DNA of 64,000 nucleotides from Chryseobacterium sp. ZHDP1 (GCF_018603435.1 NZ_CP075682.1:2356001-2420000); one strand, 5' to 3'. Positions 27,301 to 36,815 are shown, numbered from the stretch's first letter. Made by a program: numbers and translations. The notes: a model not told the origin generated them from the sequence alone.

Positions 27301-29125
27301 TCTGAATATTATTTTCAGGATTAGCCAGATCGCTGGCTGATAAAACCTGTGCCTTTAAGAATCTGCTCTGCGTAGAACTGAAGTGCGATCCTGAAAGTAA
27401 AGTTACCCCTCCCTGAGTTTTGATATTATAATATCCGCCGTAAGGATAAAGCCCGTCACCGTAAGAATCGTTAATGGTAAAGGTATAGCATTCATCTGGG
27501 TTTAATGACCAGTTCTCAGTAATGAGTGCAGGAAGTGTTGCTCCTGAGTCGATGTATCCACTTGCAGGGCTGCTGTAAACTACGGTTCCCGCGCTGTTGG
27601 TCAGCGCCCATGAAGTCTCGCTTCCATAGTTATCCAACTGAAGATTAAATACTACGTTGGTATTCACTCTCGCGGGAGCTCCAAGATAATTTACGGTTAT
27701 ATTGCTGTTCGACGTCCTTTGGTCTGCAACTCCGTTTACGGATGTTACGTTAATATTTAACTGACCTCCCAGAGCTGTGGAACTCATAGGAAGCGTAATA
27801 ATTGCATATTTATCCTGAGCTAAGCTTCCGCTCCAGTTGTAGATCTGAACATTCCCATTTAGTGTATAAGTTATTACTGCAGAAGTCATCGTAGCTGTTC
27901 CCCTGTTGTAAAGAGAAATTTTCGGAGCCTGTGTTGTGCTTGAACAATTCACTGTGGAGCATTCTCTTTCAAGTTTCACCTCAGCATCATTTGCAAATAA
28001 AGGTATTGCAATATCTTTTGTGGATGTTTTCAGTTCAACTCTTCTGGGAGAATTATTCATTACGGCGGTTATTCTGTCTTTTTGATTTACAGTAAAGACA
28101 TTCATACACGTATCTGTTGTATAATCCATGTAATTTTGGATCATATCGTTTCCAGGAGCGGAAGGACATGAATCTACCGTTACACAGTTGTAATTAGGAG
28201 CGCTTGCAGCAGGGGTATCCGGACAATAATCTTTATTACTGTCGGCAGCATTTACAACGCAGGAAGAATTATCTCCCCAGATATGTCTCAATCCTAAAAA
28301 GTGACCTACTTCGTGGGTCATCGTTCTCCCTTTATCATAAGGCGCGGCAAGCAGGAAAGAATTATTCACATTGTAATCACTGCTTCCGAAAGTTGCATAA
28401 TTGGCGACTACACCATCGGTATACGCTTCACCTCCAATAGTATTTAAACCTCCCAAATTAGAATTGGACGGAAACTGCGCATATCCTAATAAGCTAGAAC
28501 TTGTGAAACTTACACTCCACATATTCATATATTGGGTAGGATCCCAAATTGTTTCCGGCTTTACAAAAGAGTTAATCTCCGCCTGAGACCATGTAGCCTG
28601 GCAAAGGTTTACGCGATCAATTCCATTGGTGGGATTTCCATTGGGATCTACTTTGGCTAAGGCAAACTGAATCATGGTATCTGCTCCTACTGCGTTAGTA
28701 TTAAATCCGGGAGTTCCTGCCAGTCTTCTGAAATCATTATTCATTACTGTTATCTGAGACATTACCTGTTCATCAACAATATTTGGAGCTACCCCTAAAT
28801 TCTGGCCACTATGAATAACGTGTACTACGACTGGAATGGTAATAATATTTCCGTTTTGGGATTTATTTGCTTTCGCCTTCTCCACTAAGGGAGCCAGCCA
28901 GGATTCAAACTGCTCGGCAGTCATTCTTCCCGGAAATGTTTTTTGTAAAAACTCTTCATACTCGGTTGTTGAACATCTGTTGAACCCGAAGGATTGTGCT
29001 AGTTCAGAAGGAGATTTTTCAACATTAAAATCAGCTTTTCTTTTAGTAAAATTCTGAGCTGCCAAGTCTGCAGCAATAAAAGAAGATAAAAAAAGTACAG
29101 CTTTAAAAGTAGTAGATTTTCGCAT
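27092..29125 (-). CDS. Secreted M43 (pappalysin-like) metalloprotease, T9SS type A
   Basis: Predicted exported zinc protease of 677 residues, unrelated in its catalytic domain to the three reprolysin-like neighbours. Signal peptide MRKSTTFKAVLFLSSFIAADLAAQ; propeptide with a Cys (FNRCSTTEYEEFL) that may act as a switch; catalytic domain with THEVGHFLGLRHIWGD (about residue 270) and Met-turn QNYMDYTTD, the M43 signature; a beta-rich region with CYTFTINDSYGDGLYPYGG; and a type A sorting domain nearly identical to that of the next gene. Gly-Asp after the zinc motif (HxxGD pattern) supports M43. Substrate unknown. Confidence 0.92.
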   Translation of the reverse strand: MRKSTTFKAVLFLSSFIAADLAAQNFTKRKADFNVEKSPSELAQSFGFNRCSTTEYEEFLQKTFPGRMTAEQFESWLAPLVEKAKANKSQNGNIITIPVVVHVIHSGQNLGVAPNIVDEQVMSQITVMNNDFRRLAGTPGFNTNAVGADTMIQFALAKVDPNGNPTNGIDRVNLCQATWSQAEINSFVKPETIWDPTQYMNMWSVSFTSSSLLGYAQFPSNSNLGGLNTIGGEAYTDGVVANYATFGSSDYNVNNSFLLAAPYDKGRTMTHEVGHFLGLRHIWGDNSSCVVNAADSNKDYCPDTPAASAPNYNCVTVDSCPSAPGNDMIQNYMDYTTDTCMNVFTVNQKDRITAVMNNSPRRVELKTSTKDIAIPLFANDAEVKLERECSTVNCSSTTQAPKISLYNRGTATMTSAVITYTLNGNVQIYNWSGSLAQDKYAIITLPMSSTALGGQLNINVTSVNGVADQRTSNSNITVNYLGAPARVNTNVVFNLQLDNYGSETSWALTNSAGTVVYSSPASGYIDSGATLPALITENWSLNPDECYTFTINDSYGDGLYPYGGYYNIKTQGGVTLLSGSHFSSTQSRFLKAQVLSASDLANPENNIQIYPNPASDVLNITKVSGKAKYEIYNAVGQLVKAGNIDNNQVRVSELIKGTYIITVKEGSLSENIKFIKK

Positions 29126-29141
29126 ATAATGTATTAATATT

Positions 29142-29149
29142 CAAAAATA
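29142..29149 (-). promoter_or_regulatory. Promoter of the M43 protease gene
   Basis: Minus-strand TATTTTTG matches TAnnTTTG, 17 bases before the start codon. Confidence 0.5.
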
Positions 29150-29223
29150 TAATTGTTTTGAATAAAATAAAAGTTAAATTAAAAATATTCAACAACAAAA
29201 ATTAAAAAAACCATTACTACATT

Positions 29224-29487
29224 ATAAAAAAAGCTCTGAAATAAAATTCCAGAGCTTTTATAAGTGTATATTGTTTATTTACTTTTTAATAAACTTAATG
29301 TTTTCAGAGATATTACCCTCTTTTACAGTGATAATATAAGTTCCTTTAACCAATTCAGAAACTCTCACCTGATTATTATCAATATTTCCTGCTTTCACTA
29401 ATTGCCCTACTGCATTATAAATTTCATATTTAGCTTTACCAGAAACTTTTGTAATATTTAGAACATCCGAAGCTGGGTTTGGATATA
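29224..29487 (-). repeat. 264-bp sorting-domain cassette, copy 2
   Basis: Near-identical partner of 27037-27300, covering the terminator and the sorting-domain codons of the 971-residue protease. Confidence 0.9.
29230..29260 (-). terminator. Terminator of the 971-residue protease gene
   Basis: Same AAAGCTCTG / CAGAGCTTT hairpin as at 27043, part of the duplicated cassette. Confidence 0.75.
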
Positions 29488-32194
29488 CTTCAATATTACT
29501 TTCCGGATTACTAATATCGCTTGTTGATAAAATAGTAGATGTAACGAATACGTTGTAGTCTTCAACTTCGCCATAAGTATAAGATGTACATGCTTCTGGT
29601 GATGTATTATAACGTAATGCAACTCTCATTTTAAGCATTTTATTTTGAACTGCTGTAGATGGCACTGTAAACGTAGCACTTACTGTTGGAGTAGAATTTG
29701 CTGCTGCATTCATTACCAGTTCACTTGTATCAAATGTTCCATCTCTATTAAAATCAATCCATACTCTTACTGCCTCAGAATATATATCAACCGGCCAAGT
29801 CTTGGTTACGGAAACTGTATTATTATTAGATCCGCTTATTAGATTTATAGTTTTTGTAGGGTCAGTTCCGTAATCTGTATAGGTACTTGCTCCTGAAGTG
29901 TTATTAAGATTTGCCAATGTAACATTAGAAATGTATTCTTCTGATGGATCAGCTGATGATAATGCACAATATGAAACTGATGATTGAGTAACGAATTGAT
30001 TATTCGCAGAGAATGTACCTAAAGTTCCTGAGCAAACTGCTGCAACTTGTACATCATATTTAACACCTTCTTCCAGATTATTTAAAGTAACAGTATTGGT
30101 AGAGGAAGTTGTTTGTTGCCATGCTGTTTCAGTAACTTTTTTATATCTTATCTGGTAAGTAGCATTTAAAATTGAATTCCAGCTTATTACAGCAGAAGAA
30201 GCTGTAACATTGGAAATTGCAATACCAGTAGGAGCACTACCATTACATGCCGCAGCACTTGTTACTAACATTTGTTTAACTGCATAGAAAACATTTCCTA
30301 TTGAAGAAATTCTCAATTTAATATTCTGTCCATTTAATGCAACCGGAAAAGTATAAGTTTCCGATCCATCATTAGCTGTAGAAGCAGAAAGAACAGTCCA
30401 GGTTGTTCCGTTATTTGTTGTATAATCAATTTTTACGTTTGCAGAATTATACGGAGCTGCAGCAGTATTTGCTACATCCCATGATACTATTGATGGAGCA
30501 TTATGATAAACCTGAGTAGTGTTGATTTTAAATGGTCCGTCATTACTTACCGTAACCGTTAAAATATCACTTTGTGTTTGCTGAGATGTTGTGGTTGGGT
30601 TATTATCTCTTACCGTTAATACAAAATTGGTAGGTCTTGCAACATTCGAAACAGTTTCCCAGTCTGCAGGAACTGTAAGGTTTCCGGCTAATACTGAAGA
30701 TAATTTTGGAAAATATCTTGTATTTCCTGTAGCTGTTGGAGACAAAGATCTAAACAATGCTCCTGTTGTGTTATTTCCTGTTACACTTGTTACCGGAATA
30801 TCCGTATCATCAAATTGTTCCCAAGTATAAGTCATTGGATCATTTTCGGGATCTGTAGCTGTTCCCGTAAGAACAAATGCAGTTCCTTTCGGAATAGTAT
30901 AATCTGAAAGGGCTCCTATTACCGGAGGATTATTCGTAACAGAAGTTTCAATATCACAGGTTGTGGTAGTAAGATTATCTTCAACCTGTAAAATACTTGC
31001 AACATGGAAATAAGGATCTGAGTGTGCTTGTACATCTGTAGCCCCAGTAATACCTGCATATCCCATAATAGTAGAACCTGATCCTGGTTCCATATTAACC
31101 CCTGTTCCTTCTACATTCATAGAGAATGTGTGGTTAGCTCCTAATTGATGCCCCATCTCGTGAGCTACATAATCTATATCAAAATTGTCTCCCTGAGGAA
31201 TTCCGTTTGCAGGAGAGGTAAATCCAGATCCTTTACCTTCTGGTTCAGCAGTAGTAGGATCTGTACATACACAACCAATACATCCTGCATTTCCCCCACC
31301 TCCGGAAGCACCAAATAAATGACCAATGTCATAATTCGCATTTCCTACATTTGCTGTTAAAGTATTTTGCAATTCAAGATTCCAAGCACCTCCTGCACCG
31401 GCAGACGCCGCAGAGTATGGATCCGTGGAAGCATTGGTGTAAATAACTCCCGGGAAATTTTGTAGAATTAAGTGCAATGCAAAATCTTTTTCAAAAACAC
31501 CGTTTACTCTCGTCATTGTGGCGTTAATTGCAGTAAGAGCTCCTGCTACCGTTCCACCAAAAAACTGTGTATACTCCCCTGTTACAGACATTGCTAATCT
31601 CATGGTTCTGTATTTCTGAGCAGAAGATTTAGCAAAGTTAGTAGGGTTTTTATCGAATGTTTTTCCTCTTGAATATAAAGCGTCTATTTGTTTTTTTGAT
31701 AATACACTTTCATTCATACTACAAACAAAACCTCCTTGAGCCTTATTCGTTTTAGGATGTACTCCGTAAATTGTTTTATCAGCATTTTGAGGTTCAATAA
31801 ATTCATAAACTCCATCTTTAATAACCATTGACTGGAAATCATTTGGAGCAACTGAAAATCTCAAATATTTGGAAGGATCATCAATTCCTACACCAACATA
31901 TGATCCCAATTGATACTGATCTGCTAATTCTTTTACTACAACCGGAAAGCTATACACTGAAAATTTTTCGATCTTACCATCCATCGTTGGCAGTGAAATT
32001 TCTACGGGTCTAGCATTTTTTCCTGATTCTTGTGCATCTTTAAGTTGGCTTCTTATTTTCGCAAGATCTAACTTATAGTAACTTCTAATATTAGAAGATT
32101 TTTCCGATCTACCTGCGAATGTAGTTGGAGTCCATTGAGCAATAGCTGTACTTCCAATTAAACTACATAAAAAGGTAGTAATGAGTTTTTTCAT
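29279..32194 (-). CDS. Secreted reprolysin-like metalloprotease, T9SS type A
   Basis: Third paralogue, 971 residues. Signal peptide MKKLITTFLCSLIGSTAIAQ, propeptide with GSYVGVGIDDPSKYLRFS, catalytic domain with HEMGHQLGANHTF (about residue 345) and STIMGYAG, a PKD-like domain, one fibronectin type III module (APTGIAISNVTASSAVISW), one GEVEDY module (WIDFNRDGTFD ... YGEVEDYNV) and a type A sorting domain. Its N-terminal two thirds resemble the 2148-residue protein more than the 995-residue one (shared SVTGEYTQ and IPQGDNFDIDYVAHEMGHQL context), but its sorting domain resembles that of the M43 gene, so the gene is a mosaic. Confidence 0.93.
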   Translation of the reverse strand: MKKLITTFLCSLIGSTAIAQWTPTTFAGRSEKSSNIRSYYKLDLAKIRSQLKDAQESGKNARPVEISLPTMDGKIEKFSVYSFPVVVKELADQYQLGSYVGVGIDDPSKYLRFSVAPNDFQSMVIKDGVYEFIEPQNADKTIYGVHPKTNKAQGGFVCSMNESVLSKKQIDALYSRGKTFDKNPTNFAKSSAQKYRTMRLAMSVTGEYTQFFGGTVAGALTAINATMTRVNGVFEKDFALHLILQNFPGVIYTNASTDPYSAASAGAGGAWNLELQNTLTANVGNANYDIGHLFGASGGGGNAGCIGCVCTDPTTAEPEGKGSGFTSPANGIPQGDNFDIDYVAHEMGHQLGANHTFSMNVEGTGVNMEPGSGSTIMGYAGITGATDVQAHSDPYFHVASILQVEDNLTTTTCDIETSVTNNPPVIGALSDYTIPKGTAFVLTGTATDPENDPMTYTWEQFDDTDIPVTSVTGNNTTGALFRSLSPTATGNTRYFPKLSSVLAGNLTVPADWETVSNVARPTNFVLTVRDNNPTTTSQQTQSDILTVTVSNDGPFKINTTQVYHNAPSIVSWDVANTAAAPYNSANVKIDYTTNNGTTWTVLSASTANDGSETYTFPVALNGQNIKLRISSIGNVFYAVKQMLVTSAAACNGSAPTGIAISNVTASSAVISWNSILNATYQIRYKKVTETAWQQTTSSTNTVTLNNLEEGVKYDVQVAAVCSGTLGTFSANNQFVTQSSVSYCALSSADPSEEYISNVTLANLNNTSGASTYTDYGTDPTKTINLISGSNNNTVSVTKTWPVDIYSEAVRVWIDFNRDGTFDTSELVMNAAANSTPTVSATFTVPSTAVQNKMLKMRVALRYNTSPEACTSYTYGEVEDYNVFVTSTILSTSDISNPESNIEVYPNPASDVLNITKVSGKAKYEIYNAVGQLVKAGNIDNNQVRVSELVKGTYIITVKEGNISENIKFIKK

Positions 32195-32216
32195 ACTAAG
32201 AATATTTTTAATATTT

Positions 32217-32224
32217 CAAAAATA
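32217..32224 (-). promoter_or_regulatory. Promoter of the 971-residue protease gene
   Basis: Minus-strand TATTTTTG matches TAnnTTTG, 23 bases before the start codon. The rest of the 32225-32403 gap is AT-rich with nothing recognised. Confidence 0.5.
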
Positions 32225-32403
32225 CTCATACATTACTTAAAAATCAAAGAAAAAACATGAAAAAATACAAATTTAATTAAAAAACAGTATAAAAATCGTA
32301 TTTATATATTAATTTTAACAATTATCATATAATAGATTAAAAATTTTATTTAAACTATAATCCTTTAAAAATTCAAAAGCATACCTTGCTTTAATGTGCT
32401 GAT

Positions 32404-33069
32404 TTAAAATTTATACGCCAGATTCCACGCGAAGCCCATTCCGAATTTAGAAGAGCTTCTTCCGAATCCCGGTACGATCATGGGCTGGATTTCATCCTGC
32501 TTTGTGGTATATACCAGATATCTCGGCTGAAGATTGACATCAATGTAGAAATTAGTTTCAAAAAGCTGTACTCTTCCTCCCAGTGTTCCTTCCAGCCAAT
32601 AAGATGACTGTGTAGAGGAAGGAAAAGATATTGCAGAGCTGCTTCCACCGTAACCACGAACCGGAACTGCCATATATTCCTGTTTGTAAAATGAACCGGC
32701 TACTTTTCCTCCGGCATAGAAACCATTGAATTCATTTTCAAGATCTTTAGCCAACATATAAAAGGCTCCGATCTTTACGAAAGGTCCGTTTGCTTTTCCG
32801 TCATACCCATTCTTTTGATAAACGTTAGATTCGAAACCGGCTTCTGCGATGGCATGAAGATTATCTTTCAGCTTTGAAGACACAAATCCCTGATACAGCT
32901 TTCTGTCTGAAAAGAAAGAAACTCCCGTATTCAGAACATCAAAACCGATCATGAAATTCGGTTCATATTTCCATTTTTCCTTTGCAGTTTCCTTTTCTTT
33001 TTTCTCCTGAGCAAAACCCAAAAGACTGATTACACTAAAAAAGAAGGAAAAGATTAGTCTTGTCTTCAT
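32404..33069 (-). CDS. Outer-membrane beta-barrel-like protein (DUF6048-type)
   Basis: Predicted exported protein of 221 residues with signal peptide MKTRLIFSFFFSVISLLGFAQ, a charged linker (EKKEKETAKEK) and alternating aromatic-rich strands ending in FAWNLAYKF, a terminal aromatic as in outer-membrane barrels. It overlaps the lipoprotein gene upstream by 35 bases in another frame. In Flavobacteria a pair of this type next to rlmD is annotated DUF6452/DUF6048; that identification is from gene order and memory. Function unknown; joint envelope assembly with the lipoprotein is a guess. Confidence 0.65.
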   Translation of the reverse strand: MKTRLIFSFFFSVISLLGFAQEKKEKETAKEKWKYEPNFMIGFDVLNTGVSFFSDRKLYQGFVSSKLKDNLHAIAEAGFESNVYQKNGYDGKANGPFVKIGAFYMLAKDLENEFNGFYAGGKVAGSFYKQEYMAVPVRGYGGSSSAISFPSSTQSSYWLEGTLGGRVQLFETNFYIDVNLQPRYLVYTTKQDEIQPMIVPGFGRSSSKFGMGFAWNLAYKF

Positions 33070-33517
33070 TCTCTATAAAATTTTGTCCGGCCTGGATTTC
33101 CTTTACCGGAGTCGTTGTGTTTGGATCTAATACAGAATTTAAATTTTCGTAGGTAAGCTTTATTCCGCATCCCGGAGAAACATATGCAGATTTCGTAGTG
33201 TAATTTACTCTTACTTTAGATTCCGCACCTTTGTTGGTAATTCTGAAATAAATATCTGTATACGCAGAATTGTCTACTCTTAAAGGAATAACCCTTGACG
33301 TAATTTTAGCCTGTCCTCCCAACTGCACTTTTCCGGAACCGTAATCTACCGCTACATAAAGAGAATCCAGCGTTTTTTCCTTATCGGTTGCCTGTGTTTT
33401 GAAAGAAACTCTCATTCGTGGGGTTCCTTCCCCGCTTTCGCAGATATCGTTATCTCCTCCACACGAAAACAGCAGACTGATAAAGGAAATGGCAATTAAA
33501 AATTTAAAATATTTCAT
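33035..33517 (-). CDS. Lipoprotein (DUF6452-type)
   Basis: Predicted lipoprotein of about 160 residues. MKYFKFLIAISFISLLFSCGG has a lipobox with Cys at residue 19. The body is beta-rich (PRMRVSFKTQ, TDIYFRITNKG) with CGIKLTYENL near the end. The ATG at 33517 is preferred to the longer frame from 33556 because it begins the signal sequence. It lies between rlmD and the beta-barrel gene, with which it overlaps by 35 bases. Name given from neighbourhood and memory; no function is known to me. Confidence 0.65.
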   Translation of the reverse strand: MKYFKFLIAISFISLLFSCGGDNDICESGEGTPRMRVSFKTQATDKEKTLDSLYVAVDYGSGKVQLGGQAKITSRVIPLRVDNSAYTDIYFRITNKGAESKVRVNYTTKSAYVSPGCGIKLTYENLNSVLDPNTTTPVKEIQAGQNFIENEDKTNLFLLF

Positions 33518-33593
33518 CTGAACATTTTGTTTTACTTTACCGGGCAAATCCGGCATTTCATATTAAGATTTGATTCCTTCAAAAGTAATTAAA

Positions 33594-35006
33594 TTATTTC
33601 TTAATCAGCAACGCAATATTTTCTACGTGATGGGTCTGCGGGAACATATCCACAGGCAAAATCTTCACGACATTATATTGTTCTTTCATTAAGGCTAAAT
33701 CTCTTGCCTGGGTAGCAGAATTACAGCTTACATAAACCACTTTTTCCGGAGAAAGTTTTAAAATCTGTTCAACCACTTTCTGGTGCATTCCGTCTCTTGG
33801 CGGATCCGTGATCAAAACATCTGCTTTAGGATGATTTGCGAGGAAATCATCATTGAAAATATCTTTCATATCTCCGCAATAGAATGTTGTATTCGTAAGA
33901 CCGTTCAGTTGCGCGTGTTCAATCGCTGCATCTATGGCTTCCTGTACAGATTCTATCCCGATCACCTGCTTTGCATTTCTTGCGACATACTGCGCAATTG
34001 TTCCTGTTCCCGTATAAAGATCATATACTACTTCATCTCCTTTTAAATCTGCAAATTCAAGCGTTTTTCTGTATAATTCCAAAGCCTGTTTGTAGTTGGT
34101 CTGAAAGAATGATTTCGGACCGATTTTAAACTTCAGACCATCCATTTCTTCCATTAAATAACCTTCCCCGAAATATACATTGATATCCAGATCATAAATA
34201 GAATCGTTGGCTTTCTGATTAATCGCGTAGACCAAAGTCTTGATCTGCGGGAATTTTTCAAGCAAAAAGCCGAATAGTTTTTCTCTGTTTTCTTTTTCTT
34301 CTCTGAAAAGCTGAAAAAGAACCATCCATTCGCCTTTCGAGTTCTGTCTCATCATTAAAGTTCTTAAAAAACCTTCGTGATTGCGGACATCAAAGAAGTC
34401 TAAGCCTTCATTTACAGCATATTGTTTTACTGCCAATCGGATCGCATTCGAAGGATCTTCCTGAAGGAAACATTCTTTAAGATCAAGAATTTTGCTCCAC
34501 ATCCCCGGAATATGAAACCCTAAAGCATCTCTGCTGCCGAAATTTTCTTCGGAACTGATCTCATATTGGGTAAGCCAACGGGAATTGGAGAAAGAAAACT
34601 CCATTTTGTTTCGGTAAAAATACTGCTCTTCCGAACCTAAGATCGGAACGGTCTCAAAATTTTCAATCCCTCCGATTCTTTTAATATTATTGTACACTTC
34701 CTCCTGTTTGAAAGCAAGCTGTTTCTCATAGCTCATATTCTGCCATTTACAGCCTCCGCAAACTCCAAAGTGCGCACATTTCGGTTCTACTCTGTAAGGC
34801 GATTTTTCCAAAACATCTAAAGCTTCACCTTCAAAGTATTTGGACTTTGCTTTTTTCACTCTTACATTCACCACATCACCCGGAATTGCACCGGAAACCA
34901 TAACGGTTTTCCCTTCTTCTGTTCTTCCTATTGCCACTCCTTTAGCTCCTGCATTTAAGAGTTTTATATTTTCAAGAATTAAATTTTTCTTATTCTTTCT
35001 GCTCAT
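33594..35006 (-). CDS. rlmD: 23S rRNA (uracil-5-)-methyltransferase
   Basis: Adds a methyl group to a uracil of 23S rRNA. The 470-residue protein has an N-terminal TRAM domain (about residues 8-65), the iron-sulfur cysteines CAHFGVCGGCKWQ plus a later Cys (LKECFLQ), the SAM-binding motif YDLYTGTGTIAQY, the DPPRDGMH motif and the catalytic Cys in VYVSCNSATQARDL. This is the RumA/RlmD pattern; which uracil is methylated cannot be told from sequence alone. Confidence 0.92.
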   Translation of the reverse strand: MSRKNKKNLILENIKLLNAGAKGVAIGRTEEGKTVMVSGAIPGDVVNVRVKKAKSKYFEGEALDVLEKSPYRVEPKCAHFGVCGGCKWQNMSYEKQLAFKQEEVYNNIKRIGGIENFETVPILGSEEQYFYRNKMEFSFSNSRWLTQYEISSEENFGSRDALGFHIPGMWSKILDLKECFLQEDPSNAIRLAVKQYAVNEGLDFFDVRNHEGFLRTLMMRQNSKGEWMVLFQLFREEKENREKLFGFLLEKFPQIKTLVYAINQKANDSIYDLDINVYFGEGYLMEEMDGLKFKIGPKSFFQTNYKQALELYRKTLEFADLKGDEVVYDLYTGTGTIAQYVARNAKQVIGIESVQEAIDAAIEHAQLNGLTNTTFYCGDMKDIFNDDFLANHPKADVLITDPPRDGMHQKVVEQILKLSPEKVVYVSCNSATQARDLALMKEQYNVVKILPVDMFPQTHHVENIALLIKK

Positions 35007-35050
35007 TATCTATTTTCTATTTTCCTAAAGAAACTTTACGCTTCAGTCTG

Positions 35051-35058
35051 CAAAAATA
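35051..35058 (-). promoter_or_regulatory. Promoter of rlmD
   Basis: Minus-strand TATTTTTG matches TAnnTTTG, 45 bases before the start. Confidence 0.5.
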
Positions 35059-35061
35059 CAA

Positions 35062-35091
35062 TAAAAAAAACCTTATCCGAAGATAAGGTTT
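35062..35091 (-). terminator. Terminator of the TlpA-like gene
   Basis: AACCTTATC and GATAAGGTT with a CGAA loop, and an A run on the left. It sits within the rlmD leader region, separating the two genes. Confidence 0.8.
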
Positions 35092-35111
35092 ATATCTGTA
35101 CTCAATTTAAA

Positions 35112-36680
35112 TTATTTTGTCTGAGCCGGCTGAGGATTTGCCTGTTGCTGAGGAGCCTGTTGCGCTGCTGCCTGCTGCTGAGCAGCAACCACTGCAGGAT
35201 CCATTCCTAATCCCGGTTGTAACTGAACGTTAGGATTTACCTTTGGAGCAGAAAGACCTGTTTGCTTGTCTAAAACGGTCACCAATTCAGGATCTCCTAA
35301 GTTAAAGAACGGCTTGCTTGCAATTTTACCGTCTTTATCTACTACGATAAAGCAAGGTAACTTAAATGCATAAACTCCGTATTTTTTAGCAATATCAGAA
35401 TTTAACCCGTTTTCGCCATATACATTTGTTCCTGTAATTCCTTTTAATAAAGAGCTGCTTGTTTTTACAAACTGATCTTTTGTATCGTCAACATTTACAA
35501 AAACAAAGTTCATTTTAGATTTGTAAAAATTCACTACTTCTTTCAATACAGGAGTTGTAGCTTCTCCGATGTATGGATTCCATGAAGCGTAGAACGCCAA
35601 TAAGTATGGTTTTCCTTTATTTTCAGAAAGATTGTAAGATTTTCCGTCTGCTTTTACCAGAGAAGCTTCAGGAGCCTGCTCTCCAATTTTGAATCCATTG
35701 ATGGCAAACTGAATTTTCTTTAGATCTTCTTTAATGGTAGCATCTTTAATATCTTCATCGATAATTTTTTTGATCTTCTCAACCGTTTTCTCAGGTGAAC
35801 CCGGATGAATATCCGACTGCGCCATTACAAATGCCAGTAAATAATCTTTAGCGGTCTGTGAAAGATCTTTCTGATTTTTCTTTAGATATTCTGTGAATAG
35901 TTCTGAAGTAGTAACATCTGTTTTTCCGGCAGTTTTTGCCTGAGCATATTTCTGGAAATCTGGACTCATTTTGGTTAAAAGATATTCTCTGTACAAAGGA
36001 TGTTCTTTTACCAGTACATCTTTGTTCTCTTCCAGTTTTCCGGCAAAGTCCGTGAAGGCTTTAGTCACTTTAAATGAAGGATTCCCCATTTGCTTGTGAC
36101 CCATTTCATACTGGTTCAGGATGGTAAGCAAAGTCGTTGAAAGATCATTTTTCTTCCAGGTAACAACTTCGTTATCCGGACTGAACTTCTTAACGTTTTC
36201 ATCAATATTTTTGTTAATATCTGCCTGAACTTTTTCCATTCCTTTAAGGAAGGTTTTTTCGTCTTTAGACATCAGCTCATTCATATTAACCGTCTGAGCG
36301 TATGTTGCAAGATATTTCTGGGTAGCCATAAAGAAATCGTTGTTATTCTTTGCATCTCCCGTAATCACATATTCAGTCGGGAAAGTCATTGCATTTCCTG
36401 AAATTTCAAGTTTCTGACCTCCTTTAAGGTAGATTAAATTTCTTTTTCCTCCGTAAGAAAGAAGATACATTCCGCTTTTTGGAGCGTCGAAATTTCCTGT
36501 GAAAGTTCCGTCTTTATTTACCCCGATATTCATTAATGGTAAAGTAGCTACTCCCGAAGCTTCTATTAATTCGATTCTCTCCAACGGAGAACCTCCCGTG
36601 ATTTTTCCTTTTACTTCTACTTTTTTAGAGCAAGACATCGCAAAAACCGCGATGATAAACAATAAAAGATATTTTTTCAT
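35112..36680 (-). CDS. TlpA/thioredoxin-like lipoprotein lacking CxxC
   Basis: Predicted lipoprotein of 522 residues. MKKYLLLFIIAVFAMSCSKK gives a lipidated Cys at 17. Residues about 22-110 form a DUF4369-like beta domain (VEVKGKITGG ... LIYLKGGQKLEI). A helical middle region follows, then a thioredoxin fold from about 335 (KIGEQAPEASLVKADGKSYNL). Where the active CxxC should be, the sequence reads FYASWNPYIGEA, so both cysteines are missing; the cis-Pro region is KLPCFIVVD. The last 35 residues are a Gln/Ala/Pro-rich tail. A thiol-oxidoreductase role is therefore unlikely; a binding or structural role is inferred. Confidence 0.85.
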   Translation of the reverse strand: MKKYLLLFIIAVFAMSCSKKVEVKGKITGGSPLERIELIEASGVATLPLMNIGVNKDGTFTGNFDAPKSGMYLLSYGGKRNLIYLKGGQKLEISGNAMTFPTEYVITGDAKNNNDFFMATQKYLATYAQTVNMNELMSKDEKTFLKGMEKVQADINKNIDENVKKFSPDNEVVTWKKNDLSTTLLTILNQYEMGHKQMGNPSFKVTKAFTDFAGKLEENKDVLVKEHPLYREYLLTKMSPDFQKYAQAKTAGKTDVTTSELFTEYLKKNQKDLSQTAKDYLLAFVMAQSDIHPGSPEKTVEKIKKIIDEDIKDATIKEDLKKIQFAINGFKIGEQAPEASLVKADGKSYNLSENKGKPYLLAFYASWNPYIGEATTPVLKEVVNFYKSKMNFVFVNVDDTKDQFVKTSSSLLKGITGTNVYGENGLNSDIAKKYGVYAFKLPCFIVVDKDGKIASKPFFNLGDPELVTVLDKQTGLSAPKVNPNVQLQPGLGMDPAVVAAQQQAAAQQAPQQQANPQPAQTK

Positions 36681-36699
36681 TTTGAATTTTATAATTACG

Positions 36700-36707
36700 C
36701 AAAAATA
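36700..36707 (-). promoter_or_regulatory. Promoter of the TlpA-like gene
   Basis: Minus-strand TATTTTTG matches TAnnTTTG, 20 bases before the start. Confidence 0.5.
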
Positions 36708-36815
36708 GTTTTTTCAATAAACTAAAAGCAATTAAATGTTACTTTTATGAAAGATTTAACTAAAAAAAATCGCCATCCGGTGAGGAGACGATTTTTTATG
36801 TTATCCCGATAGATT

